From positions 477,696 through 541,695 of the forward strand of contig NZ_LJGT01000040.1 of assembly GCF_001751365.1 (NCBI RefSeq): 64,000 bases of DNA, read 5' to 3'. Made by a program: the position numbers and the translations under genes. How positions within the stretch are numbered: position 1 is the first letter of the stretch; each line of letters opens with the position of its first letter. Shown here piece after piece: positions 16,372 through 24,761 of this stretch. A model generated the notes under the pieces. The model was not told where the DNA came from. It did not search any database and was given only the letters and a program-made list of their open reading frames with translations. This stretch comes from Streptomyces abyssalis (GTDB lineage: Bacteria > Actinomycetota > Actinomycetes > Streptomycetales > Streptomycetaceae).

Positions 16372-17361
16372 ATGGCTGGCACGCGCAAGAAGACGACGGA
16401 CGATCCGCTGACCCCCGTGACACTCGCGGTGGGCCAGGAAGAGCTGCTGCTGGAACGGGCCGTGCGGGAGGTGGTCGCCGCCGCGCGCGCGGCCGACGCC
16501 GACACCGACGTGCGCGAGCTGGCCGCCGCCGACCTTCAGCCGGGCACGCTGGCGGAGCTGACCAGCCCGTCCCTCTTCGCCGAGCGCAAGGTCGTCGCCG
16601 TGCACGACTCCCAGGACCTCTCGGCGGAGTCCGTCAAGGACGTGAAGGCCTATCTCGGTGCCCCCGCCGAAGAGATCACGCTCGTACTGCTGCACGCGGG
16701 CGGCGCCAAGGGCAAGGGGCTGCTGGACGCCGCGCGCAAGGCCGGTGCGCGTGAGGTGGCCTGCGCCAAGCTGACCAAGCCGGCCGACCGGCTCGCCTTC
16801 GTACGGGGCGAGTTCAGAGGGCTCGGCCGTTCTGCCACACCGGAGGCCGCCCAGGCCCTCGTGGAGGCGGTCGGCAGCGATCTGCGTGAGCTGTCCTCCG
16901 CCTGCGGCCAGCTCGTCGCCGACATCGAGGGCACGATCGACGAGGCCGTCGTCGGGCGCTACTACACGGGGCGTGCCGAAGCCTCCGGGTTCACCGTCGC
17001 GGACCGCGCGGTTGAGGGCCGTGCGGCCGAAGCGCTGGAGACGCTGCGCTGGGCGATGTCGACAGGCGTCGCTCCGGTACTGATCACCAGCGCGCTGGCG
17101 CAGGGCGTGAGGGGAATCGGCAAGCTCGCCTCCGCGCCCCGGGGCATGCGGCCCGGGGATCTCGCCCGCGAACTCGGCATGCCCCCATGGAAGATCGACA
17201 GGGTACGGCAGCAGATGCGCGGCTGGTCGGCGGACGGCGTCTCCTCGGCGCTGCGTGCCGTCGCGGCGGCCGACGAGGCGGTCAAGGGCGGCGGCGACGA
17301 CCCGGAGTACGCGCTGGAACAGGCGGTCATCGCCGTCGCGAAAGCGGCCCGCTCCCGCTGA
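16372..17361 (+). CDS. holA: DNA polymerase III delta subunit
   Basis: This is the clamp-loader subunit that opens the beta sliding clamp during chromosome replication. It has 329 residues. The N-terminal AAA+-like domain lacks a P-loop, as expected for delta (VTLAVGQEELLLERAV, LFAERKVVAVHD, EITLVLLHAGGAKGKGLLD). The C-terminal collar domain includes WAMSTGVAPVLITSALAQGVRGI and GMPPWKIDRVRQQMRGW. ATG at 16372 begins the conserved MAGTRKK start. The last codons and the stop lie inside a tandem 18-base repeat that runs on for 94 bases past the gene. Confidence 0.94.
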   Translation: MAGTRKKTTDDPLTPVTLAVGQEELLLERAVREVVAAARAADADTDVRELAAADLQPGTLAELTSPSLFAERKVVAVHDSQDLSAESVKDVKAYLGAPAEEITLVLLHAGGAKGKGLLDAARKAGAREVACAKLTKPADRLAFVRGEFRGLGRSATPEAAQALVEAVGSDLRELSSACGQLVADIEGTIDEAVVGRYYTGRAEASGFTVADRAVEGRAAEALETLRWAMSTGVAPVLITSALAQGVRGIGKLASAPRGMRPGDLARELGMPPWKIDRVRQQMRGWSADGVSSALRAVAAADEAVKGGGDDPEYALEQAVIAVAKAARSR

Positions 17362-17455
17362 AGTGCCCGCTCCCGCTGAAGTGCCCGCTCCCGCTGAAGT
17401 GCCCGCGCACGTACGCCTTCCCGCGCACGTACGCCTTCCCGCGCACGTACGCCTG
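17347..17455. repeat. Two adjoining triplets of 18-base tandem repeats at the holA 3' end
   Basis: Three exact copies of GCCCGCTCCCGCTGAAGT occupy 17347-17364, 17365-17382 and 17383-17400. Three copies of CCCGCGCACGTACGCCTT follow at 17402-17419, 17420-17437 and 17438-17455, the last with one change. The holA stop codon TGA (17359-17361) lies in the first copy, so the last five codons plus stop have been copied twice downstream. The second unit contains the palindrome GCGCACGTACGC-like core. No gene lies between the array and 17600. Confidence 0.9.
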
Positions 17456-17600
17456 CCGGCGCACCGGGGGCCGCGGCCCCGCCGCATCAGCCGGAAGGCC
17501 GATGCGCGCGCCCCGCACCTGGTCCGCGCCCGCCCCGCGCCCGCTCGTATCGGCCGAACAGCCGAGGTGCGGGGGGCGTGGCTCCCGTACCGTTCCGGGC

Positions 17601-18953
17601 ATGGTCAGCGCCTTCTTCTCCCTCACGCGCCTCCGGCAGGTCCTCCTTGTCGTCGTCGGAGGTGTGCTGCTCGCGGTCCTGGCCTTCGAAGGACGGGACA
17701 CCGGATTCCTGCCGACGGCCGTGGGCACCGTCGTGACCGGTGCGCTCTGTGTGGCGGCTCTGGCCGTACCGCGGGAGCTGCTGCCGCGCTGTGCCGCGTT
17801 CGCCGTCACGGCGTCGGCCGCGCTCTCGATCGTGTCCTTCAACCTCTCTCAACGCCCCGAGCACACACCGGGTCTGCTGGAGCTGTGTGCCCTGCTGGCC
17901 CTTGTCGCCCGCGCGGTCCGGCACTTGAGGCCGGTGAAGGCGGAGTTGCTGGTGACCGCGGCGGGACTGGCGGTGGCACTGATCCCGCTGCGGCTGTCGA
18001 AGCTCACCGCCGAGCATCTGAATCTGCTGGAGACCGCGCTCTTCTTCTGCGTGCTCGCGGCGATCCCGGCAGGACTGCACCTGCGGCTGCGCGACCGGCT
18101 GCGGGCGCGGGAGCGGGAGAGCATCCGCGAGGCCCAGCGGCTCGAATACGCACGCGACCTGCACGACTTCGTCGCCCATCACGTGACGGCCATCGTGGCG
18201 CGTACGAGGGCCGCACGTTTCGCCGCGGGACAAGGACGCGAGCAGGACCCCGAGGATCTCGACCGGATGCTGGCGGACATCGAGAACGCCGCCTCGCAGT
18301 CGCTGAGTTCGATGCGCGGCATGGTCTCCGTCCTGCGCACCTCCACGCCGCCGACCGCACCTCACGGGCAGGAGCAGGAGCTGGCGCAGGTGCTGAAGTC
18401 GGCTGTGGAGGAGTTCAGCGCGGCGGGGCCGCCGCCGGCCGCGGTCGATGTGGACCCGCGGGTGTCCGAACGGCGGCTGCCGCCGGGGCTCGTGGACGTC
18501 GTCCGCGGCGTCGTACGGGAGGCGCTGACCAACGCCCGCCGCTACGCGCCCGCCGCCTCCTGCGTCATCGTGGCCGCCTCTCCCCAGCCGGGCTCCCCGG
18601 AGCGCCTGGAGCTCTCCGTGACGGACGACGGCGGCGGCCCCTCCGTCGCTTGTCCCGGCGGCACATCCGACGGCGCGTCCTGCGAACTCATTCCCACCGG
18701 TGGCGGGTTCGGCCTGAAGGGGTTGGCCGAGAGGGTCGAGGCAGCCGGAGGCCGCTTCAGCGCAGGACCGCGGACGGAAGCGGTCCCCGACCCGGTCCCC
18801 GGCCCGGACGCGCACACGGACGCGGACATGGACCCCGGCAGCGGCACGGAGACGCACCCGGAGACGGGCCCCCGGCCGGACGCGGACGGCGACGGGGCCC
18901 CTGAGCCGGGCTGGACCGTCTCGGCCTGCCTCCCGCTGCCCCCGCCCAGGTGA
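17601..18953 (+). CDS. Two-component sensor histidine kinase (HisKA_3/NarL type)
   Basis: This is a membrane sensor that phosphorylates the LuxR-type regulator encoded next. About five hydrophobic helices fill residues 8-160. The dimerisation and phosphoacceptor segment ARDLHDFVAHHVTAIVARTR follows with H188, then an ATPase domain with REALTNARRYAP (N box) and a G box ending GFGLKGLAERVEAAGGRF. An acidic insertion of about 45 residues, rich in Asp, Pro and Gly, sits before the final strand WTVSACLPL and is unusual for this family. The start is ATG at 17601. The stop overlaps an in-frame GTG of the regulator as GTGA. The signal is unknown. Confidence 0.92.
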   Translation: MVSAFFSLTRLRQVLLVVVGGVLLAVLAFEGRDTGFLPTAVGTVVTGALCVAALAVPRELLPRCAAFAVTASAALSIVSFNLSQRPEHTPGLLELCALLALVARAVRHLRPVKAELLVTAAGLAVALIPLRLSKLTAEHLNLLETALFFCVLAAIPAGLHLRLRDRLRARERESIREAQRLEYARDLHDFVAHHVTAIVARTRAARFAAGQGREQDPEDLDRMLADIENAASQSLSSMRGMVSVLRTSTPPTAPHGQEQELAQVLKSAVEEFSAAGPPPAAVDVDPRVSERRLPPGLVDVVRGVVREALTNARRYAPAASCVIVAASPQPGSPERLELSVTDDGGGPSVACPGGTSDGASCELIPTGGGFGLKGLAERVEAAGGRFSAGPRTEAVPDPVPGPDAHTDADMDPGSGTETHPETGPRPDADGDGAPEPGWTVSACLPLPPPR

Positions 18954-18994
18954 ACCCCGCTGCCCCGGGCGGTCCTTCTGACACCATGGGCGGA

Positions 18995-19741
18995 ATGACG
19001 ATCCGGCTGCTCATCGCCGACGACCAGGAGATGGTCCGGTCAGCCTTCCGCATGATCCTGAACTCGCAGCCGGACATGGAGGTCGTGGCCGAGGCCGCCG
19101 ACGGCGTCGAAGCGGTCGAGCAGGCGCAGAAGCTGCGCCCGGACGTCTGTCTGCTGGACATCCGCATGCCCGGACTGGACGGTCTGGAAGCCACGCGACG
19201 GCTGGCCGGTCCGGAGGTTCCCGACCCCCTGAACGTCCTGATCGCGACGACCTTCGACCTCGACGAGTACGTCTACCGCGCTCTGCGCAACGGAGCCTGC
19301 GGGTTTCTCCTGAAGGACGGGTCGCCGGCGCTGCTGACCGAGGCCGTACGGGCCGCGGCATCGGGCGACGCCATGATCGCGCCGTCCGTCACGGTGCGGC
19401 TGCTCTCCCGCATGACGTCCGGCGGCGGTGGCGGCTCCGGGGCCGGCCCCGGCTCCGTGGACCAGCCGGGGCCCGGAGCGCGGCGCAGCAAGGCCGCTGC
19501 CCGGCACCACCGGGCGCAGGGCGGGCAGCGAGCGCCCGCGGAGGAGGTGCTCACGCCCCGTGAACTGGACGTGGTGCGTCTCGTGGCCCGCGGCCGTACG
19601 AATGAGGAGCTGGCTGACGAGCTCTACGTCACCCTCTCCACCGTCAAGACCCATCTGGCGAACGCGCAGCGGAAGCTGGCCGCCCGCAACAGGGTCGAGA
19701 TCGCCGCATGGGCCTGGGAGAACAACCTCTGCTCGGACTGA
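18995..19741 (+). CDS. LuxR family response regulator
   Basis: This is the partner of the preceding kinase. The receiver domain spans residues 1-120, with the acidic pair D9-D10, phosphoacceptor D55 in CLLDIRMPG, the conserved T in IATTFDLDEYV, and K in GFLLKDGSP. A Gly/Ser-rich linker of about 45 residues leads to a C-terminal LuxR helix-turn-helix (LTPRELDVVRLVARGRTNEELADELYVTL). I chose ATG at 18995, which begins exactly at the receiver fold. GTG at 18950, overlapping the kinase stop, and ATG at 18986 are alternatives and would add 15 or 3 residues. Confidence 0.92.
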   Translation: MTIRLLIADDQEMVRSAFRMILNSQPDMEVVAEAADGVEAVEQAQKLRPDVCLLDIRMPGLDGLEATRRLAGPEVPDPLNVLIATTFDLDEYVYRALRNGACGFLLKDGSPALLTEAVRAAASGDAMIAPSVTVRLLSRMTSGGGGGSGAGPGSVDQPGPGARRSKAAARHHRAQGGQRAPAEEVLTPRELDVVRLVARGRTNEELADELYVTLSTVKTHLANAQRKLAARNRVEIAAWAWENNLCSD

Positions 19742-19782
19742 CCGGCCCGTACGCCCGCCGTGCCACCCGCACGCGGACACCG

Positions 19783-19824
19783 CGAAGGCCCCGCAGCCGC
19801 TGGGGAAGCGCTGCGGGGCCTTCG
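19783..19824. terminator. Bidirectional terminator between regulator and rpsT
   Basis: CGAAGGCCCCGCAGC (19783-19797) pairs perfectly with GCTGCGGGGCCTTCG (19810-19824), a 15-bp stem with a 12-base loop. It lies between convergent genes and probably serves both. Confidence 0.8.
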
Positions 19825-19963
19825 ACGTTTCAGTGAGTGATCGCGAAGCGATCTCCCGCGCCGCACCCGCGTGGCGAACGCAGGCCGCGTGCGGCGCGTG
19901 AAGGAGCCGGTACGGAACGGAATGAGAGGGCCCGTGGGACCCGCACCGGCGGAAGCGGGCCGG

Positions 19964-20230
19964 TCAGCCCTTGAGGCTGGAGACGCGCTTGGCGAGGGCG
20001 GACTTCTTGTTCGCCGCGTTGTTCTTGTGCAGCACGCCCTTGCTGACGGCCTTGTCCAGCTTGCGGCCGGCGGCGCGCTCGGCCTCGCCTGCCTTCGCCT
20101 CGTCGCCGGCGGCGACGGCCTCGTGAGTGCGGCGGATCGCCGTCTTGATCTCCGACTTGACCGACTTGTTGCGCTGACGCGCCTTCTCGTTGGTCTTGAT
20201 CCGCTTGATCTGGGACTTGATGTTCGCCAC
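19964..20230 (-). CDS. rpsT: 30S ribosomal protein S20
   Basis: S20 binds the 5' domain of 16S rRNA and helps early small-subunit assembly. The 88-residue basic sequence MANIKSQIKRIKTNEKARQR... and the RKLDKAVSKGVLHKNNAANKKSALAKRV segment are diagnostic. The start is GTG at 20230, with AAAGG on the coding strand about 14 bases upstream. It is transcribed alone, divergently from lepA, a common streptomycete order. Confidence 0.97.
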   Translation of the reverse strand: MANIKSQIKRIKTNEKARQRNKSVKSEIKTAIRRTHEAVAAGDEAKAGEAERAAGRKLDKAVSKGVLHKNNAANKKSALAKRVSSLKG

Positions 20231-20491
20231 GAAAAAGAGCCTTTACGGGTTCGGTGATGGTGCCTTCACATACCAGCGTGAGCTTCTGCCGCGGGGCCGC
20301 CTTCGAGGCCTGTCCCGGCCGCGGAGCGCACGAGGCACAGTCGGTCAGGCTACCAGCAGGCTCCGCGGCCTCCCAATCCGGTCCGTACCGTGTGCGCATG
20401 GGACCATGGGGGCTGCGAAATCGTACGAGAGCTTCCCGAGGAGCCTCACGGAGGCCCTTCCGCCGACCCGACAGACCCGACAGGACACTGC

Positions 20492-22381
20492 GTGCCCGCG
20501 ACCCCTTCGAACGTGCCTGCGCCGAGCCGCACCGGCCCGGCGCTGATCCGTAACTTCTGCATCATCGCGCACATCGACCACGGCAAGTCGACGCTCGCCG
20601 ACCGGATGCTCCAGCTGACGGGCATCGTCGAGGACCGGCTGATGCGTGCCCAGTACCTCGACCGCATGGACATCGAGCGTGAGCGCGGCATCACGATCAA
20701 GTCCCAGGCGGTGCGCATGCCCTGGGCGCCTTCCGGCGCCAAGGACTCCCCGTACATCCTGAACATGATCGACACCCCGGGGCACGTCGACTTCACCTAC
20801 GAGGTCTCCCGCTCGCTGGCCGCGTGCGAGGGGTGCATTCTGCTGGTCGACGCCGCGCAGGGGATCGAGGCGCAGACTCTCGCCAATCTCTATCTGGCGA
20901 TGGAGCACGACCTCACGATCATCCCGGTGCTCAACAAGATCGATCTGCCCGCCGCCCAGCCGGAGAAGTTCGCCGCGGAGCTCGCCCACCTCATCGGCTG
21001 CGAGGTGGAGGACGTGCTGAAGGTCTCCGCGAAGACCGGTGAGGGCGTGGAGGAGCTGCTGGACGAGGTCGTCAAGCAGGTGCCGCAGCCCGTCGGCGTC
21101 GCGGACGCCCCCGCACGCGCGATGATCTTCGACTCGGTCTACGACGCGTACCGCGGAGTCGTCACCTACATCAAGGTCGTGGACGGGCAGCTCGGCCGGC
21201 GTGAGCGCATCAGGATGATGTCCACGGGCGCCACCCACGAACTGCTGGAGATCGGCACCAACTCGCCGGAGATGACGTCCGCCGACGGCCTCGGCGTCGG
21301 CGAGGTCGGCTATCTGATCACCGGTGTGAAGGACGTACGCCAGTCCAAGGTCGGCGACACGGTCACGAGCTTCACCAAGGGGGCCGAGGAGGCGCTGCCC
21401 GGCTACAAGGACCCGAAGCCGATGGTCTTCTCCGGTCTGTATCCGCTGGACGGCTCCGACTACCCCGAGCTGCGTGACGCCCTGGACAAGCTCCAGCTCA
21501 ACGACGCGGCGCTGACGTACGAACCGGAGAACTCCGTCGCGCTCGGCTTCGGCTTCCGCGTGGGCTTCCTCGGGCTGCTGCACCTGGAGGTGATCCGGGC
21601 CCGTCTGGAGCGGGAGTTCGGCCTCGACCTCATCGCCACCGCGCCCAACGTCGTCTACCGCGTGGAGATGGAGGACGGCACCGAGCATGTCGTCACCAAC
21701 CCGAGCGAGTTCCCCAGCGGCAAGATCGACTCGGTGCACGAGCCGGTCGTACGGGGGACGCTCATCGCGCCCAGCGAATTCGTCGGCGCGATCATGGAGT
21801 TGTGCCAGTCGCGGCGCGGCGCCCTGCAGGGCATGGACTACCTCTCCGAGGACCGCGTCGAGCTGCGTTACACCCTCCCGCTCGCCGAGATCGTCTTCGA
21901 CTTCTTCGACGCACTGAAGTCCCGCACCCGCGGCTACGCCTCGCTCGACTACGAGCCCACGGGCGAGCAGAGCGCGGACCTGGTCAAAGTCGACATCCTG
22001 CTGCAGGGCGACCAGGTCGACGCGTTCTCGGCGATCGTCCACAAGGACAAGGCGTACTCCTACGGCTCCCGCATGGCGAACAAGCTGCGCGAGCTCATTC
22101 CCCGCCAGCAGTTCGAGGTGCCCATCCAGGCGGCCATCGGGGCCCGCATCATCGCTCGCGAGACGGTCCGCGCGATCCGCAAGGACGTGCTGGCGAAGTG
22201 CTACGGGGGTGACATCTCCCGGAAGCGGAAGCTGCTGGAGAAGCAGAAGGAAGGCAAGAAGCGGATGAAGGTCGTGGGCCGTGTCGAGGTGCCGCAGGAG
22301 GCATTCATCGCCGCGCTGTCGACCGACGGCTCAGGCACCGGCGCCGGTGGTGGTGGCGGAAGCGCCAAAGCAAAGAATTGA
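20492..22381 (+). CDS. lepA: Elongation factor 4 (LepA) GTPase
   Basis: LepA is a ribosome-associated translational GTPase that affects elongation and small-subunit biogenesis. The G domain shows P-loop IIAHIDHGKSTLADRM, the switch region RERGITIKSQ, DTPGHVDF and NKIDLP. Translation-factor domains 2 and 3 follow, then the LepA-specific C-terminal domain (LAKCYGGDISRKRKLLEKQKEGKKRM). GTG at 20492 gives 629 residues, beginning just before the conserved RNFCIIAHIDHGK. The frame is open upstream to 20390, but that part is not family-like. The C-terminus carries a short Gly/Ser-rich tail. Confidence 0.96.
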   Translation: MPATPSNVPAPSRTGPALIRNFCIIAHIDHGKSTLADRMLQLTGIVEDRLMRAQYLDRMDIERERGITIKSQAVRMPWAPSGAKDSPYILNMIDTPGHVDFTYEVSRSLAACEGCILLVDAAQGIEAQTLANLYLAMEHDLTIIPVLNKIDLPAAQPEKFAAELAHLIGCEVEDVLKVSAKTGEGVEELLDEVVKQVPQPVGVADAPARAMIFDSVYDAYRGVVTYIKVVDGQLGRRERIRMMSTGATHELLEIGTNSPEMTSADGLGVGEVGYLITGVKDVRQSKVGDTVTSFTKGAEEALPGYKDPKPMVFSGLYPLDGSDYPELRDALDKLQLNDAALTYEPENSVALGFGFRVGFLGLLHLEVIRARLEREFGLDLIATAPNVVYRVEMEDGTEHVVTNPSEFPSGKIDSVHEPVVRGTLIAPSEFVGAIMELCQSRRGALQGMDYLSEDRVELRYTLPLAEIVFDFFDALKSRTRGYASLDYEPTGEQSADLVKVDILLQGDQVDAFSAIVHKDKAYSYGSRMANKLRELIPRQQFEVPIQAAIGARIIARETVRAIRKDVLAKCYGGDISRKRKLLEKQKEGKKRMKVVGRVEVPQEAFIAALSTDGSGTGAGGGGGSAKAKN

Positions 22382-22432
22382 AAATAACAATAGGGCTACT
22401 TGAGCGGCCCGGAAAAGGCTCAGAAACAGGGT

Positions 22433-22458
22433 GAGACGGGCCGTTCGCGGCCCGTCTC
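22433..22458 (+). terminator. Terminator after lepA
   Basis: GAGACGGGCC (22433-22442) pairs with GGCCCGTCTC (22449-22458) across GTTCGC. A T-rich TCTGTGTTT follows. It lies 52 bases after the lepA stop codon. Confidence 0.8.
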
Positions 22459-22639
22459 TCTGTGTTTCCTGAGGAGCCTGTGACGATCGCGAGGTGATCG
22501 GGGTATTGCGGGCGGCAGCCCCCTTACGTTGGGGGGCGACGGCCTCTAGGCTGGCGGCTGCTTCTAGTTACTCGTGAGTCAACAAGCACTCACGCACGCA
22601 AATCACACCGAGTCAAGGTGCGGGCCAGCGGAGGATGTC

Positions 22640-24559
22640 GTGAGCGACACACAACCCCTGATCGAGAACCGGCCGCCCTCCGTGGCGACACTCTTCCTGG
22701 AAAGGGTCGAGGCCACCCCGGACGCTGAGGCCTATCGCTATCCGGTGCCCTCCGCCGCAGGCGAAGGACCCGACGAATGGCGCAGCTACACCTGGGCCCA
22801 GGCCGCACAGCGCGTATTCGGCATCGCCGCGGGGCTGATGTCCCTCGGTGTCGCCCCCGAGGAGCGCGTGGCCATCGCCTCCAACACCAGGGTCGACTGG
22901 ATCCTCGCCGACCTCGGAATCCTCTGCGCCGGTGCCGCGACCACCACGGTCTACCCGAGCACGAACGTCGAAGAGACGGCCTACATCCTCGCGGACTCCG
23001 ACAGCCGGGTACTGATCGCGGAGGACGCCGAGCAGCTGGCGAAGGTGCGGCAGCACCGCGCGGACCTGCCCGGACTCAAGCACGTCGTCCTCATCGACGC
23101 CGGTGACGTCTCCGAGAAGGGAGAGCTCACCGGCGCGGGTCCCGAGCACGGCGACCCCGAGGGCTGGGTGATCAGCCTCTCCGAGCTGACCAGGCGCGGC
23201 GCCGACCATCTGCTCGCCGACCCCGACTGCGTGAAGAACACGGTGGCGGCGCTGCGGTCCGACCAGCTCGCCACCCTCATCTACACCTCGGGCACCACCG
23301 GCAAGCCCAAGGGCGTACGGCTGCGGCACGACTGCTGGGCGTACATGGCGAAGGCCATCGCGCAGCAGGGCCTGGTGACCGACCAGGACGTGCAGTACCT
23401 GTGGCTGCCGCTCGCCCACGTCTTCGGCAAGGTGCTCACGGCGGGGCAGATCGAGGTCGGTCACGTCACCGCCGTCGACGGGCGCATCGACAAGATCATC
23501 GAGAATCTTCCGGTCGTGCAGCCGACGTACATGGCCGCCGTGCCACGGATCTTCGAGAAGGTCTACAACGGCGTCGCCTCCAAGGCGAAGGCGGGCGGCG
23601 CGGCCAAGTACAAGATCTTCCAGTGGGCGGCCGGGGTCGCCCGCGAGTACGCGAAGGTCACGCAGGAGAACTTCCGCCGTACCGGCAACGCCACCGCGCC
23701 CGCCGGTCTGAAGACCAAGCACGCCGTCGCGGACCGGCTCGTCTACGCGAAGCTCCGGGAGGCCTTCGGCGGGCGGCTGCGCGCCTGCGTCTCCGGCTCC
23801 GCCGCCCTCGCACCCGACATCGGCTTCTTCTTCTCCGGCGCCGGCATCCACATCCTGGAGGGCTACGGGCTCACCGAGTCCTCCGCGGCCAGCTTCGTCA
23901 ACCCGGGCGAGGCCTACCGCACCGGCACCGTCGGCAAGCCGCTGCCCGGCACGGAGGTCCGTATCGCCGACGACGGCGAGATCCTGCTGCGCAGCCCCGG
24001 CATCATGGAGGGCTACCACGGGCTGCCGGACAAGACGGCCGAAGTCCTGCAGTCCGACGGCTGGTTCCACACCGGTGACATCGGCGAGCTGTCCGAGGAC
24101 GGCTATCTGCGGATCACCGACCGGAAGAAGGACCTGATCAAGACCTCCGGCGGCAAGTACATCGCGCCGGCCGAGGTTGAGGGCCAGTTCAAGGCCCTGT
24201 GCCCGTACGTCTCCACCATCCTGGTGCACGGCGCCGACCGGAACTTCTGCACCGCTCTCATCGCGCTGGACGAGGTGACGCTCACCGCGTGGGCGGAGGA
24301 GCAGGAGTCGCTCAAGGGCAAGCCCTACGCCGAGGTCGTCACCAGCGACGAGGTGCGGCAGATGGTCGACGGCTACGTCGAGGAGCTGAACGGCACCCTC
24401 CAGCGCTGGCAGACCATCAAGAAGTTCCGCGTGCTGCCCCGCGACCTGGATGTCGAGCACGGTGAGCTGACCCCGAGCCTCAAGCTCAAGAGGCCCGTCG
24501 TGGAGCGGGAGTTCGGGCACCTGATCGACGAGATGTACGCCGGTACGCGGGAGGTCTGA
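22640..24559 (+). CDS. Long-chain fatty acid--CoA ligase
   Basis: This enzyme activates fatty acids to acyl-CoA through an acyl-adenylate. It is a 639-residue member of the AMP-forming superfamily. The P-loop-like motif is LIYTSGTTGKPKGVRLRH. The A5-type motif is GYGLTESSAA, the A7 motif is WFHTGDIGEL, and the DRKKDLIKTSGGKYI hinge carries the catalytic region. GTG at 22640 is the best start because GGAGGA (22630-22635) sits 4 bases upstream. An upstream in-frame GTG at 22574 lacks such a site. It stands alone between two terminators, so lipid degradation or lipid building-block supply cannot be distinguished. Confidence 0.94.
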   Translation: MSDTQPLIENRPPSVATLFLERVEATPDAEAYRYPVPSAAGEGPDEWRSYTWAQAAQRVFGIAAGLMSLGVAPEERVAIASNTRVDWILADLGILCAGAATTTVYPSTNVEETAYILADSDSRVLIAEDAEQLAKVRQHRADLPGLKHVVLIDAGDVSEKGELTGAGPEHGDPEGWVISLSELTRRGADHLLADPDCVKNTVAALRSDQLATLIYTSGTTGKPKGVRLRHDCWAYMAKAIAQQGLVTDQDVQYLWLPLAHVFGKVLTAGQIEVGHVTAVDGRIDKIIENLPVVQPTYMAAVPRIFEKVYNGVASKAKAGGAAKYKIFQWAAGVAREYAKVTQENFRRTGNATAPAGLKTKHAVADRLVYAKLREAFGGRLRACVSGSAALAPDIGFFFSGAGIHILEGYGLTESSAASFVNPGEAYRTGTVGKPLPGTEVRIADDGEILLRSPGIMEGYHGLPDKTAEVLQSDGWFHTGDIGELSEDGYLRITDRKKDLIKTSGGKYIAPAEVEGQFKALCPYVSTILVHGADRNFCTALIALDEVTLTAWAEEQESLKGKPYAEVVTSDEVRQMVDGYVEELNGTLQRWQTIKKFRVLPRDLDVEHGELTPSLKLKRPVVEREFGHLIDEMYAGTREV

Positions 24560-24691
24560 GGGCCTCCGGCGTCATCCGGGGAGGTGCCGGTCCGAGCGGG
24601 TGGCCGGCAGATCCTCGCGGGCCCTCGACGCCCGGCACCGCGCCTGGTCCTCCCGCGCTGCGTCCGGGAGGAACCCCCAGCGTTGCCAGTT

Positions 24692-24735
24692 CGTCCGTGG
24701 ACGCCTCTTGCTCCGGCGAGAGGCGTCCACGGACG
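24692..24735. terminator. Strong bidirectional terminator hairpin
   Basis: CGTCCGTGGACGCCTCT (24692-24708) pairs perfectly with AGAGGCGTCCACGGACG (24719-24735), a 17-bp stem with a 10-base loop. It separates the convergent acyl-CoA ligase and serine hydrolase genes. Confidence 0.8.
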
Positions 24736-24761
24736 GGGCCCGTCATCTTCCCCGGGGCCGG

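Noticed and set aside
17402..17455. CRISPR-like array after holA
   Set aside because: The units are contiguous 18-base repeats without spacers, and no cas gene is nearby.
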